This document shows, piece by piece, positions 5,802 to 13,045 of a DNA stretch of 13,045 nt. The translations under genes were made by a program, and so were the position numbers. Every line of letters begins with the position of its first letter. Positions within the stretch are counted from its first letter, which is position 1. This stretch comes from CAYPHA01 sp964410215. Lineage in GTDB: Bacteria; Calditrichota; Calditrichia; Calditrichales; CAYPHA01. The notes under the pieces were generated by a model. The model did not search any database, was not told the DNA's origin, and saw nothing but the letters and a program-made list of their open reading frames with translations. The stretch is from the NCBI GenBank assembly GCA_964410215.1, contig CAYPHA010000100.1:1-13045 (forward strand). Reading direction: 5' to 3'.

Positions 5802-6797
5802 ATGATTCATTCACATGTTATCATAATCGGCGGCGGTCCCGCCGGGGCGGCCTGTGCCGGTGAACTGAACAGGAAGGGTATCGAATGCCTGATACTTGAC
5901 CGGCAGGCATTCCCCCGTAATAAACTGTGTGCCGGCTGGATCACACCCCGTGTGTTACGGGATTTAGATATCGATGAAGATGAATACCCCCACAGCCTGA
6001 CAAGATTTAACCGGTTTCATGTTCATATTTACAAAAAGCGTCTGACCATCAGGGTACGTCAATATGCCATCCGCCGGTTTGAGTTCGACCAGTGGCTGCT
6101 ACAGCGCTCCGGCGCCACCGTGCACACCCATGAAGTCAGAGATATCAGGAAGGACAACGACAGTTTCATCATCGATGATCAATACCGCTGCCGTTACCTG
6201 GTGGGAGCCGGGGGAACCCATTGCCCGGTTTACCGGACCTGTTTCAAACCATTGTATCCCCGCCCGTATGAACACCTGATCACGACCATGGAAGAGGAAT
6301 TTCACTATGATTATCACGATTGTAACTGTCACTTGTGGTTTTTCCTGAATAACAATCCCGGATATGCCTGGTATGTACCGAAAGGTGATGGTCATATCAA
6401 TGTCGGCATCGGGGGGTATCTTCACAAACTGAAGGCACGTAATGATACCATCAAAAATCAATGGGACTTGTTTACGAAAGAACTGGAACGGTCTGCCCTG
6501 GTGAAGAACCATCGTTTCCAGGCACGGGGATATAACTACTATATCCGGAGCAACGTGGAAATGGTTAACCAGGAGGGGGTTTATCTCACCGGTGATGCCG
6601 CCGGTCTGGCCACCCGTGATATGGGAGAAGGTATCGGTCCTGCGATCAGAAGCGGGATTATAGCCGCCAATGCCATCGTCTCCGGAAAAGCGCAATCATT
6701 CCGAACGGTTAAAAAAAACAGCTTCTCTCCTTATAAGCTCTTTTTTAAACTACTGATGGCCTATATATTTCGAAACATTCCAAAAATATCTTTTTAA
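5802..6797 (+). CDS. Geranylgeranyl reductase-type FAD-dependent oxidoreductase
   Basis: This is a flavoprotein of the COG0644 (geranylgeranyl reductase/FixC-like) group, whose members saturate carbon-carbon double bonds of isoprenoid or lipid chains using FAD. The 331 residues begin with a Rossmann strand and GGGPAGA (10-16). KLCAGWITPR (41-50) stands where the family has its Cys-containing active-site loop. YAWYVPKGDGHINVGIG (188-204) and the second FAD motif GDAAGL (264-269) follow. The C-terminus is basic and hydrophobic (about 304-331), perhaps for membrane contact. The start at 5802 places the Rossmann fold right at the N-terminus; the frame is open further upstream, but that part overlaps cfa in another frame and looks meaningless. 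The position behind cfa suggests a lipid substrate. The exact substrate is not readable from the sequence. Confidence 0.85.
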   Translation: MIHSHVIIIGGGPAGAACAGELNRKGIECLILDRQAFPRNKLCAGWITPRVLRDLDIDEDEYPHSLTRFNRFHVHIYKKRLTIRVRQYAIRRFEFDQWLLQRSGATVHTHEVRDIRKDNDSFIIDDQYRCRYLVGAGGTHCPVYRTCFKPLYPRPYEHLITTMEEEFHYDYHDCNCHLWFFLNNNPGYAWYVPKGDGHINVGIGGYLHKLKARNDTIKNQWDLFTKELERSALVKNHRFQARGYNYYIRSNVEMVNQEGVYLTGDAAGLATRDMGEGIGPAIRSGIIAANAIVSGKAQSFRTVKKNSFSPYKLFFKLLMAYIFRNIPKISF

Positions 6798-6921
6798 GAA
6801 TGTCTGTGGTCTGGCTTTCCCCTGTTAATATCGAGCTGCCCGGCCCTGCCGGCTTCGAGAGAAAGACGGATTAACCTATGGTCCATTCTCGTTATATGTA
6901 TGGGATAACCTGAAAATTCGG

Positions 6922-6950
6922 TTGCATAATTGGCAAATAGTGAGTATTGT
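6922..6950 (+). promoter_or_regulatory. Weak candidate promoter before the HD-GYP gene
   Basis: TTGCAT (6922-6927) and TATTGT (6945-6950) are spaced by 17 bases in the 243-base gap between the flavoprotein and HD-GYP genes. The gap holds no coding frame I believe and no clear terminator, only an imperfect GC-rich inverted repeat at 6838-6853 without a T-run. Confidence 0.3.
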
Positions 6951-7040
6951 TGTTCAGTATACTAATATTTCATTCGTATGGTTAATCACATAGCCGATTT
7001 TGACGACAATAAGAGCAACATCAGAAAACAGGGATGAAGG

Positions 7041-8291
7041 ATGCTCGACAGAAAACAAAAATTAACCCGATTGATTGAACTCGGTATTGAAATCAGCCAG
7101 ATCAGTGACCTGGACATATTATTGGAAAAGGTGTTGAACGAAGCCCGTCAACTCGTAAACGCGGATGCCGGTTCGCTGTATATCAAGGAAGGTGAAAATC
7201 TGAAATTCAGTTTTGCCCAGAATGATACACTGCGTGCCAAACTCGGGCCGAACAAAAAACTGGTCTATACAACCTTTTCCATGCCCATCAATAATGAATC
7301 CATCGCCGGTTTCGTTGCCAATAACGGCACAACCCTGAATATTCCGGATTGTTATAAAATCTCCGGCACACTTCCCTTTCATTTCAACCAGAAAATCGAT
7401 GAAATCACCGGATACCGCACACAATCCATGCTGACTGTACCGATGAGAAATTCCCGACACCAGATTATCGGTGTGCTGCAACTGATCAATGCCCAGGATG
7501 ATGACGGCAATATAATTACTTTTATGGAAGAAGATGAGCCCCTGATTCACCACTTTGCCAATTATGCGGCCAATGCCATCGAACGGGCGCAGTTGACCCG
7601 GACGACGATCGAGCGGATGATCAGTATGGCGGAATTGCGGGATCCCAAAGAGACCGGGCCGCACGTTAACCGGGTCGCCGCGTATTCCCTGGAAATCTAT
7701 GAAACATATGCCCACATGAAGAACATCCCCAGGGAAAAAATCGATGCCCAGCGGGATGCCATCCGTATGGCCGCCATGCTCCATGATGTCGGTAAAGTTG
7801 CTATATCCGATGTGATTCTCAAGAAACCGGGGCGTTTCACGGATGATGAATTCGAAGTGATGAAACAGCACACGGTTCTCGGTGCCCGGTTATTCGAGGA
7901 TGCCCGTTCGGAATTTGACGAGATCGCCGCCGAAGTGGCCATGAATCATCATGAACGGTGGGACGGTAAAGGATACCCGGGCCATGTGGACCTTCAATCC
8001 GGAGAAATTTCACCGGATCATTCGGATAATGAGGGTCATACGCACGGGAAAAAAGGAGATGAAATCCCCTTATTCGGTCGTATTGTGGCCATTGCCGATG
8101 TTTATGATGCCCTCTCCTGCAAGCGTGTGTATAAAGAAGCCTGGGATAAGGAGAAAGTTCTCGAAACGATCCGCGAGGGACGGGGTACGCATTTTGATCC
8201 CGATATTGTCGACGCTTTTTTTGAATCCCTCGACGTCATCGAATCCATTCAAAAGCGATATCCGGATCCGAATACTGAGGAAGGGTGTTAA
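7041..8291 (+). CDS. GAF-HD-GYP cyclic-di-GMP phosphodiesterase
   Basis: This is a cytoplasmic signalling enzyme expected to hydrolyse cyclic di-GMP in response to a ligand or redox cue sensed by its GAF domain. The GAF domain spans about 22-185 (ADAGSLYIKEG early, MLTVPMRNSRHQIIGVLQLIN late). The HD-GYP domain covers about 195-400, with ETGPHVNRV (204-212), LHDVGK (247-252), LKKPGRFTDDE, HHERWDGKGYPG (303-314) and AIADVYDAL (350-358), so all hallmark metal-binding and GYP residues are present. Between GYP and the IPLFGRIVAIAD strand there is a hydrophilic stretch of roughly 25 residues rich in His, Asp and Gly (about 315-340), longer than in the shortest family members. No membrane segment or receiver domain is present. 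The start has GGGATGAAGG directly upstream. No GGDEF partner is in the window. Confidence 0.94.
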   Translation: MLDRKQKLTRLIELGIEISQISDLDILLEKVLNEARQLVNADAGSLYIKEGENLKFSFAQNDTLRAKLGPNKKLVYTTFSMPINNESIAGFVANNGTTLNIPDCYKISGTLPFHFNQKIDEITGYRTQSMLTVPMRNSRHQIIGVLQLINAQDDDGNIITFMEEDEPLIHHFANYAANAIERAQLTRTTIERMISMAELRDPKETGPHVNRVAAYSLEIYETYAHMKNIPREKIDAQRDAIRMAAMLHDVGKVAISDVILKKPGRFTDDEFEVMKQHTVLGARLFEDARSEFDEIAAEVAMNHHERWDGKGYPGHVDLQSGEISPDHSDNEGHTHGKKGDEIPLFGRIVAIADVYDALSCKRVYKEAWDKEKVLETIREGRGTHFDPDIVDAFFESLDVIESIQKRYPDPNTEEGC

Positions 8292-8411
8292 ACCTTTAAA
8301 GACAAATCGCTGTATTACACTATATTCCTGAAGCTTCCCTGATTTGAAATAGCCAAATTCATTTATTATGTGTATATTCATACCTGTTTAACAATCAAAG
8401 ATCTGTCAAAA

Positions 8412-9611
8412 ATGCCATACGCTGAAATCATTACTTTTATAACCGGATTTATACTGGGGGCCCTGCTGCTATGGATAATCACGAGCAGACATAACAAACA
8501 GGCCAGGGAACTGGCCCAGGAATTGATCCGTCATACGCAGCAGGAAAAGATGCAGGAACTGGAGCGTTTGCTGGGCAATGTGAAAGATGCCTTCGGCCGC
8601 CTGTCAATGGAGACCCTGAGTAAAACCACCGGGGAATTCCTGAAGCTGGCGGACCAGAAATTCGGCGAACAATCCAAGACAAACCAGACGGTCATGGACA
8701 ATAAAAAATCACTGATCGACCAGACACTGAAACAAATGAAGAGCGAACTTGAACGTGTTCATGAGCAGGTAGAGCATATTGAGAAGGAACGCAGGCAAAG
8801 TTTCGGTGCTCTCTCTGAGCAACTCAAGCAGACAGCAGACCAGACCATGCGCCTCCAGGAGACCACAAATCAGCTGAATACAGCCCTGTCCCATTCTCAG
8901 ACCCGGGGGCAATGGGGTGAGCGGATGGCGGAAGACGTCTTACGCATGGCCGGTTTCATTGAAGGCATCAATTATCTTAAACAGAACACAGCGGATGGCA
9001 GCCGGCCGGATTTCACGTTTCTGCTGCCTAACAAGCTTAAAATTAACATGGATGTCAAGTTCCCGCTGACCAATTACCTCGGCTTCCTGGCAGCCGAAAC
9101 GGATACGGATAAAGACGCCTTTAAAAGTCGTTTTCTGAAAGATGTGCGCAGCCGGATCAAAGAAGTCACCAACCGTGAATATATTAATCCGGCCCAAAAC
9201 ACGGTTGATTATGTCATCGTCTTTATCCCCAACGAGCAGGTTTACACATTTATCAATGAATATGACCGCCAACTGCTGGACGATGCCCTTAAACACAAGG
9301 TGATACTGAGCTCACCGATTACCCTCTACGCCGTCCTTGCCGTAATCCGCCAGGCGGTCGATAACTTCAACCTGGAACGGACGGCTTCTGAGATTCTGAC
9401 TTTGCTTTCCGAGTTTTATAACCAGTGGGATAAATTCAAAAACAGCATGGAAAAAATGGGGCGGCGTTTGGATGATGCACAACGGGAGTACAGAGACCTG
9501 GTCACTACGCGGACTAATCAGCTCGAAAAGCCCCTCCAGAAAATCCAGCAGGTTCGCGACGCGAATGAAGCAACCCTGCCTGAAAGCAAGGATATGGACA
9601 CGGATGCTTAG
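8412..9611 (+). CDS. rmuC: RmuC-family DNA recombination protein
   Basis: RmuC proteins are membrane-anchored, nuclease-like factors reported to limit inverted-repeat recombination in E. coli. The 399 residues comprise one N-terminal membrane segment (about 4-24), a long coiled coil (about 25-160) and the RmuC domain (about 165-345). The domain has GQWGE (166-170) and a PD-(D/E)xK-like core formed by RPDF (198-201) and MDVKFP (213-218). The helical tail is hydrophilic. The start at 8412 puts the membrane segment at the extreme N-terminus; an upstream ATG at 8370 would add 14 residues. Neither has a strong Shine-Dalgarno sequence, though the leader is A-rich. The stop overlaps the next gene's start by eight bases, so translation is probably coupled. 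A weak TTGAAA promoter-like site lies about 70 bases upstream. Confidence 0.93.
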   Translation: MPYAEIITFITGFILGALLLWIITSRHNKQARELAQELIRHTQQEKMQELERLLGNVKDAFGRLSMETLSKTTGEFLKLADQKFGEQSKTNQTVMDNKKSLIDQTLKQMKSELERVHEQVEHIEKERRQSFGALSEQLKQTADQTMRLQETTNQLNTALSHSQTRGQWGERMAEDVLRMAGFIEGINYLKQNTADGSRPDFTFLLPNKLKINMDVKFPLTNYLGFLAAETDTDKDAFKSRFLKDVRSRIKEVTNREYINPAQNTVDYVIVFIPNEQVYTFINEYDRQLLDDALKHKVILSSPITLYAVLAVIRQAVDNFNLERTASEILTLLSEFYNQWDKFKNSMEKMGRRLDDAQREYRDLVTTRTNQLEKPLQKIQQVRDANEATLPESKDMDTDA

Positions 9612-10557
9612 ATATTTTAAAACAGGGCATTACACCGACCGAACGAACGGTACCGGTTGTACGGTCATCTTTCCACCGGAAGGAACGGTCGCTTCCGCAT
9701 CCGTACGGGGGGCTTCTCCCGGAACGCGCGAGCTGGCCCTGCTGTCACCGGAACGCAAACTGAATACGATCAGTGCCCTGGTGCTGACCGGCGGCAGTGC
9801 CTTTGGGTTGAATGCCGTTCACGGTGTCGTTGAATACCTGGAGAGCCGGAACATCGGTTATAAAACCGCTTTCGGGGTTGTCCCGATCATTCCGGCCGCC
9901 GTGATCTATGATCTGAACTTCGGCAACGGTTCTGTGCGCCCGACAGCCGAAAATGCTAAAGAAGCAGCGGAAACGGCCCGATATGATAATGATGACAGCG
10001 GCAACGTCGGCGCAGGAACCGGCGCGACAGTGGGTAAATGGAGCGGCATCAGCCATGCCATGAAGGGTGGACTGGGACTGTCACAGAACGAACATGGCAA
10101 GGTGAAAGTGCTGGCTCTGACGGTCGTAAACGCTGTCGGGGACATTATCGGGTATGACGGAAAGATTCTGGCCGGTGCGCTCACAGATACCCTGGCGTTT
10201 CGTGCCGAAAAGGACCACAAAACGCGATGGGGCGATCCGGAAGTGGGCATGGCCGAAAATACGGTTCTGAATGTCATCATGACCAATGCGGTGCTGACTA
10301 AACAGCAGGCTTACTATGTAGCTGATCGGGCCCATTACGGTATTGCCCGGCGCATTGATCCGTCCCATACGAGTTACGACGGGGATATTTCCTTTGTGCT
10401 TTCCGTGCCGGAACGGGAAGCGCCGCTGGACCTGGTCGCTGCGATGGCGACGAAATCTACGGAAGAATCGATATTAGAAGCCGTTTACCGCGCAGAGGAT
10501 CTTGCAGGTGTCAAATCCCTTCGGGGTATGCAATCAGTAGCAGGCAGAAACGGATAG
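9604..10557 (+). CDS. S58 (DmpA/P1) family self-processing aminopeptidase
   Basis: Members of this Ntn-hydrolase family (COG3191) cleave themselves to expose a Ser or Thr nucleophile and then remove N-terminal residues from peptides or beta-peptides. The 317 residues include TGGSAFGLNAVHGVVEYLE (62-80), PIIPAAVIYDL (94-104), VGAGTGATVGKW (135-146) and, in the processing region, MAENTVLNVIMTNAVLTK (216-233). Cleavage between Asn219 and Thr220 would give an N-terminal Thr on the small chain. The downstream segment RIDPSHTSYDGDISFVLS also fits. No signal peptide is seen, so it is probably cytoplasmic. The start at 9604 overlaps the rmuC stop (ATGCTTAG); AAGGA lies about ten bases upstream. Its link to the neighbours is operon position only. 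Confidence 0.9.
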   Translation: MLRYFKTGHYTDRTNGTGCTVIFPPEGTVASASVRGASPGTRELALLSPERKLNTISALVLTGGSAFGLNAVHGVVEYLESRNIGYKTAFGVVPIIPAAVIYDLNFGNGSVRPTAENAKEAAETARYDNDDSGNVGAGTGATVGKWSGISHAMKGGLGLSQNEHGKVKVLALTVVNAVGDIIGYDGKILAGALTDTLAFRAEKDHKTRWGDPEVGMAENTVLNVIMTNAVLTKQQAYYVADRAHYGIARRIDPSHTSYDGDISFVLSVPEREAPLDLVAAMATKSTEESILEAVYRAEDLAGVKSLRGMQSVAGRNG

Positions 10558-10560
10558 CGT

Positions 10561-11145
10561 GTGTTTGAGATAATCAATTTTAAACTATTCCTTTTCAGTG
10601 CTTTACTTTTTTTTGTCGGTTATGCACTGGCACCTACGGTTTACTATAAGGAAATCAACTGGCTGGTTAAATATCCCATGTGGATCGTCAACTGGCTTGA
10701 CAGTTTTGCAAAGAAGAACTGGAAGCCTGTTTTTCTGTTCGGTTTTCTTTTTGCCCTTAACAGCCTTTCCCTGATGATCGACCTGCTTTCAGCGATTGTT
10801 CCCGTATTGCCTTTTATCTTCGCCATCTGGACCGGTCTGAACATCGGGATTGTTACATATCATACACTGGAGGGACACTATTATTTTACAGCTTTATTTA
10901 ATCCTGTGGCGTTTTTTGAATTACCGGCTGCCTTTATTACCTTCGCGATGGCTTTCCAGTACAATCTATCCAACCTGGGCATCACCTCGATCTCCAAAGT
11001 AACCTGGCAGGACATTTCATTCCAGCGATACCTTTTTCTGTTCCTGGTCATCGTGCTTCCCATCCTGCTTATGGCCGGGATTATCGAGACCTACCTGATT
11101 CACATTTCCAGGGATATGGGGGACGGAACGGATAAAGACGCCTAG
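10561..11145 (+). CDS. SpoIIM-like integral membrane protein
   Basis: This is a 194-residue membrane protein with hydrophobic segments at about 5-25, 57-100 (probably two passes), 110-132 and 156-180. The motif NPVAFFELPAAFI (114-126) and the last helix ending in IETYLI (175-180) match the pattern of the SpoIIM/DUF95 superfamily, where a conserved P/H-x-x-x-x-ELPA segment precedes the final helices. SpoIIM acts in endospore engulfment in Bacillus, but this superfamily is widespread in non-sporulating bacteria, where its role is unclear. The gene starts with GTG three bases after the upstream stop and completes the rmuC unit. The hydrophilic tail ends DGTDKDA, and its stop overlaps the convergent dUTPase stop. 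Family assignment is by motif only. Confidence 0.65.
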   Translation: MFEIINFKLFLFSALLFFVGYALAPTVYYKEINWLVKYPMWIVNWLDSFAKKNWKPVFLFGFLFALNSLSLMIDLLSAIVPVLPFIFAIWTGLNIGIVTYHTLEGHYYFTALFNPVAFFELPAAFITFAMAFQYNLSNLGITSISKVTWQDISFQRYLFLFLVIVLPILLMAGIIETYLIHISRDMGDGTDKDA

Positions 11146-11597
11146 TCATTATCCAGCAGATCATCCATGCGTTTATTATCTTCCACACCATTTTCATCCA
11201 GCTTCTGATACGTACTTCCGTAGCCCTTGTCCTGGCGGATCTGGTTGAGCTTATTCTTCTTAATGTACAAGTCGGCCAGTTTTTCCGGGTCGAGACCGAC
11301 CAACTGGCATTTACTCACCCAGAAATGCAACTCGTCTATTAATTCGACCCGGATATTATCCCAGTCGATATCTCCGTAATCCTTCCACCATTTCCAGGGC
11401 AGATCATCTTCCAACTCAATCGATTCATGAATCTGCGCCCGGTTATAATTCAGGATCCAATCCACCCGGTGCTTAACGGTTTCGGGATCGGTTACACTTT
11501 GATCACACAGTTTATCATAATCCATCCGGTGCCGTTCCCGTAAAATGCGCTTATTGAGCTCATACTGCTTATCGAAAATACGTTTCAATAAATCCAT
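11142..11597 (-). CDS. Dimeric-type dUTPase (all-alpha NTP pyrophosphatase)
   Basis: This protein is predicted to hydrolyse dUTP to dUMP and pyrophosphate, supplying thymidylate precursor and keeping uracil out of DNA. The 151 residues fit the compact bacterial dUTPase_2 (PF08761) group: IFDKQYELNKRI (7-18), WILNYNRAQIHESIELEDDL (47-66), PWKWWKDYGD (67-76), VELIDELHFWVSKCQLVGL (84-102) and YIKKNKLNQIRQDKGY (111-126). The metal-binding pattern ExxE (58-61) followed by ExxD (85-88) is intact, as in MazG-like all-alpha pyrophosphatases. Helices dominate and no signal peptide is seen. The start at 11597 has GAGG about seven bases upstream. It lies 18 bases after the HtrA-like gene and is probably cotranscribed with it. 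A related deoxynucleotide pyrophosphatase specificity cannot be excluded. Confidence 0.88.
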   Translation of the reverse strand: MDLLKRIFDKQYELNKRILRERHRMDYDKLCDQSVTDPETVKHRVDWILNYNRAQIHESIELEDDLPWKWWKDYGDIDWDNIRVELIDELHFWVSKCQLVGLDPEKLADLYIKKNKLNQIRQDKGYGSTYQKLDENGVEDNKRMDDLLDND

Positions 11598-11615
11598 GGA
11601 TCATCCTCTTCTTTT

Positions 11616-13013
11616 CTATGGTGTAAAATTTGTCTTTATGAACAAAAAACGTGTTTCCGTTCCTCTGCGTATAAAAAGACTTACATAATCCGGTTTGTTC
11701 CTGTCCGTTTCATCAAAAAATCCGCGGATATCATCGAGCTCTGAAATCGCCCGGTTATTGGCTTTTAGAATCAGATCGCCCACAGAAAGACCGGCAATGT
11801 CGGCCCAGCCTGCCTGTTCCACCCGCGAAACCCAGACACCCTCCGTGTCAAAATTCAGTTGTTTTGCCAGGATGATGTCTTTTGTCAGTTCCTTTACACT
11901 GAACCCGAGTGCCGTGGTGGTTACTTCTTCAGCAAGGAACTGCCCGATCGGTGTATCTGCCAGTTCAACACTCAGCGGTTGAACGGCATTGTTCCTGAAA
12001 ATTTGAAAGAGAACCCGGTCATCCTTCTGATCACGAATGAGATTCCGGAATAATTCCAGATCGGTGAATTCCTCCGCCTCCACTGGGGTTCCATTAATCG
12101 AGGTAATGACATCTCCGACCCGAAATCCGGCACGCTCAGCAGGTGAATCTTCAAGTATCGTATTTACCAGCACACCCTTCAACTCCGGCGCGTTATAATA
12201 GCCGGCCATTTCCCGTGTAAATGGCTGCATGTTTATGCCGAGCCATTTCTTCCGGTCTGTTTCTTTCTCTCGAAAAACGGGAGGTTTATTTATAAGCGTT
12301 TCAATGGAGACAAAGGGGTGTATCTCAGCCATCTGTGGTTCGAGCATGGCGCGTACAGGTATTCGATTTTTTCCGGAAGATTGTATCACACCCAGACCAA
12401 GGCCCTCTGTGTTCATCACAAAGCCGAAATCGGTTATCGTATTTAACTGGTTTTCACAAAGATATACGCGATGTGGAATTTCGATGACAGCGTTGATGGT
12501 CCTCTCGAGAATGAAAGGTTCGTAATTATAATCGTTTCCCAGATGCTGGACAATCAGGACCCGTTCGCCGGGGCCCAGGCTGCCCGGTTTCTGGAATGTT
12601 ACCGGTACAAGGCCCTCCGTATTCTCAAGCCGGATAAAAGCCAATCCCATGTCGTCGTCCTTACCGATAAAGGTTGCCGGGATCGGATCCCGTTCAGGAA
12701 ACCGCACCGTAATGTCTTCCGGCAGTCGTGCCATGCTGTGAATGGATGAGGTTGAAAATTCCAGTTCGGCACTGAAGAGGGAGGATGACGTAATCATCAG
12801 TCCGGTTTTATCGACAAGGATTCCCGTGAGCCGGCGCTTAAAACGGCTTTTTTCTTCCAGAGCTTGAGCGGAGGGAACCTGTTGGAAAAATTCAATAAGC
12901 CCGACACTGTTGGACACACGGTCAACCGCTGTTTGCCATGAAGCAGCAGGTGATGATACCAGGTTTACAGCAATCAGAAATAATACGGTAGCAATCCATT
13001 TCTTATCGGTCAT
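11616..13013 (-). CDS. HtrA/DegP-like double-PDZ protein lacking the catalytic triad
   Basis: This is an exported envelope protein with the layout of DegP: signal peptide (about 1-25), trypsin-like fold (about 28-240), PDZ1 (about 256-350; KGVLVNTILEDSPAERAGFRVGD) and PDZ2 (about 366-462; EGVWVSRVEQAGWADIAGL). The protease residues are gone. The strand LTGILVDKTGLMITSSSLFS (62-81) has Ser where active HtrA has the His of TNxHV. DDDMGLAFIRL (119-129) lacks the Asp of the TDLAV motif. The region around 195-210 (DFGFVMNTEGLGLGVI) has no GNSGG. It is therefore probably a pseudoprotease serving as a chaperone, scaffold or PDZ peptide sensor. The frame is intact over 465 codons, so it is not simply decaying. 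The start at 13013 has GGAG eight bases upstream. Confidence 0.85.
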   Translation of the reverse strand: MTDKKWIATVLFLIAVNLVSSPAASWQTAVDRVSNSVGLIEFFQQVPSAQALEEKSRFKRRLTGILVDKTGLMITSSSLFSAELEFSTSSIHSMARLPEDITVRFPERDPIPATFIGKDDDMGLAFIRLENTEGLVPVTFQKPGSLGPGERVLIVQHLGNDYNYEPFILERTINAVIEIPHRVYLCENQLNTITDFGFVMNTEGLGLGVIQSSGKNRIPVRAMLEPQMAEIHPFVSIETLINKPPVFREKETDRKKWLGINMQPFTREMAGYYNAPELKGVLVNTILEDSPAERAGFRVGDVITSINGTPVEAEEFTDLELFRNLIRDQKDDRVLFQIFRNNAVQPLSVELADTPIGQFLAEEVTTTALGFSVKELTKDIILAKQLNFDTEGVWVSRVEQAGWADIAGLSVGDLILKANNRAISELDDIRGFFDETDRNKPDYVSLFIRRGTETRFLFIKTNFTP

Positions 13014-13045
13014 TACCGGAATCTCCTTCTATCAGTGCAAACAGG

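Noticed and set aside
6099..6695. Long antisense frame inside the flavoprotein gene
   Set aside because: It shadows a well-supported gene, has no family character or ribosome-binding site, and its open state follows from codon usage on the other strand.
6838..6853. GC-rich inverted repeat as a terminator after the flavoprotein gene
   Set aside because: The arms are unequal by one base and no T-run follows on either strand.
7119..7871. A 250-codon antisense frame inside the HD-GYP gene
   Set aside because: It is a mirror of the coding strand with no recognisable domain; the GAF/HD-GYP reading explains the sequence fully.

Overview
The window looks like part of a chromosome from an FCB-group bacterium (the Bacteroidota, Ignavibacteriota, Calditrichota and Marinimicrobia neighbourhood). 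The main evidence is a large secreted lyase ending in a type IX secretion-like C-terminal domain with the NYPNPFNP motif. A GIY-YIG mini-nuclease remnant and a DUF6364/VapB-like antitoxin beside a tRNA fit the same group. I cannot fix the phylum from sequence alone.

Positions 1-940 are accessory in character. They hold the start of an antitoxin-like gene with a palindromic operator over its promoter, a truncated GIY-YIG nuclease remnant, and an intact tRNA-Asp with a clean intrinsic terminator. Just upstream of that tRNA, on the same strand, is a second tRNA-Asp copy wrecked at three places by short GC-rich palindromes. Two of these have the form TCCCG...CGGGA, and a related hairpin recurs near 4370. 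Next comes a tail remnant that duplicates, in frame, the C-terminus of the neighbouring lyase.

Positions 941-4243 (minus strand) encode a chondroitinase AC-like polysaccharide lyase of family 8, about 1,100 residues. It has a signal peptide, three putative C-terminal beta-sandwich units and a type IX sorting-like domain. A 407-base divergent intergenic region follows; it contains a perfect 16-bp inverted repeat enclosing a palindrome, and outward-facing promoters.

Positions 4651-6797 (plus strand) are a two-gene lipid unit: cyclopropane-fatty-acyl-phospholipid synthase, then a geranylgeranyl-reductase-type flavoprotein. Positions 7041-8291 encode a GAF plus HD-GYP cyclic-di-GMP phosphodiesterase. 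Positions 8412-11145 form a tight three-gene unit: RmuC, an S58 (DmpA-type) self-processing aminopeptidase, and a SpoIIM-like membrane protein. Its last stop codon overlaps, through a shared CTAG, the stop of a convergent minus-strand pair: a dimeric-type dUTPase (11142-11597), preceded by an HtrA-like double-PDZ periplasmic protein (11616-13013) that has lost its catalytic triad.

There is no CRISPR array, phage module or intact insertion sequence. The most unusual item is the tRNA-Asp relic in which three separate segments have been exchanged for palindromes.
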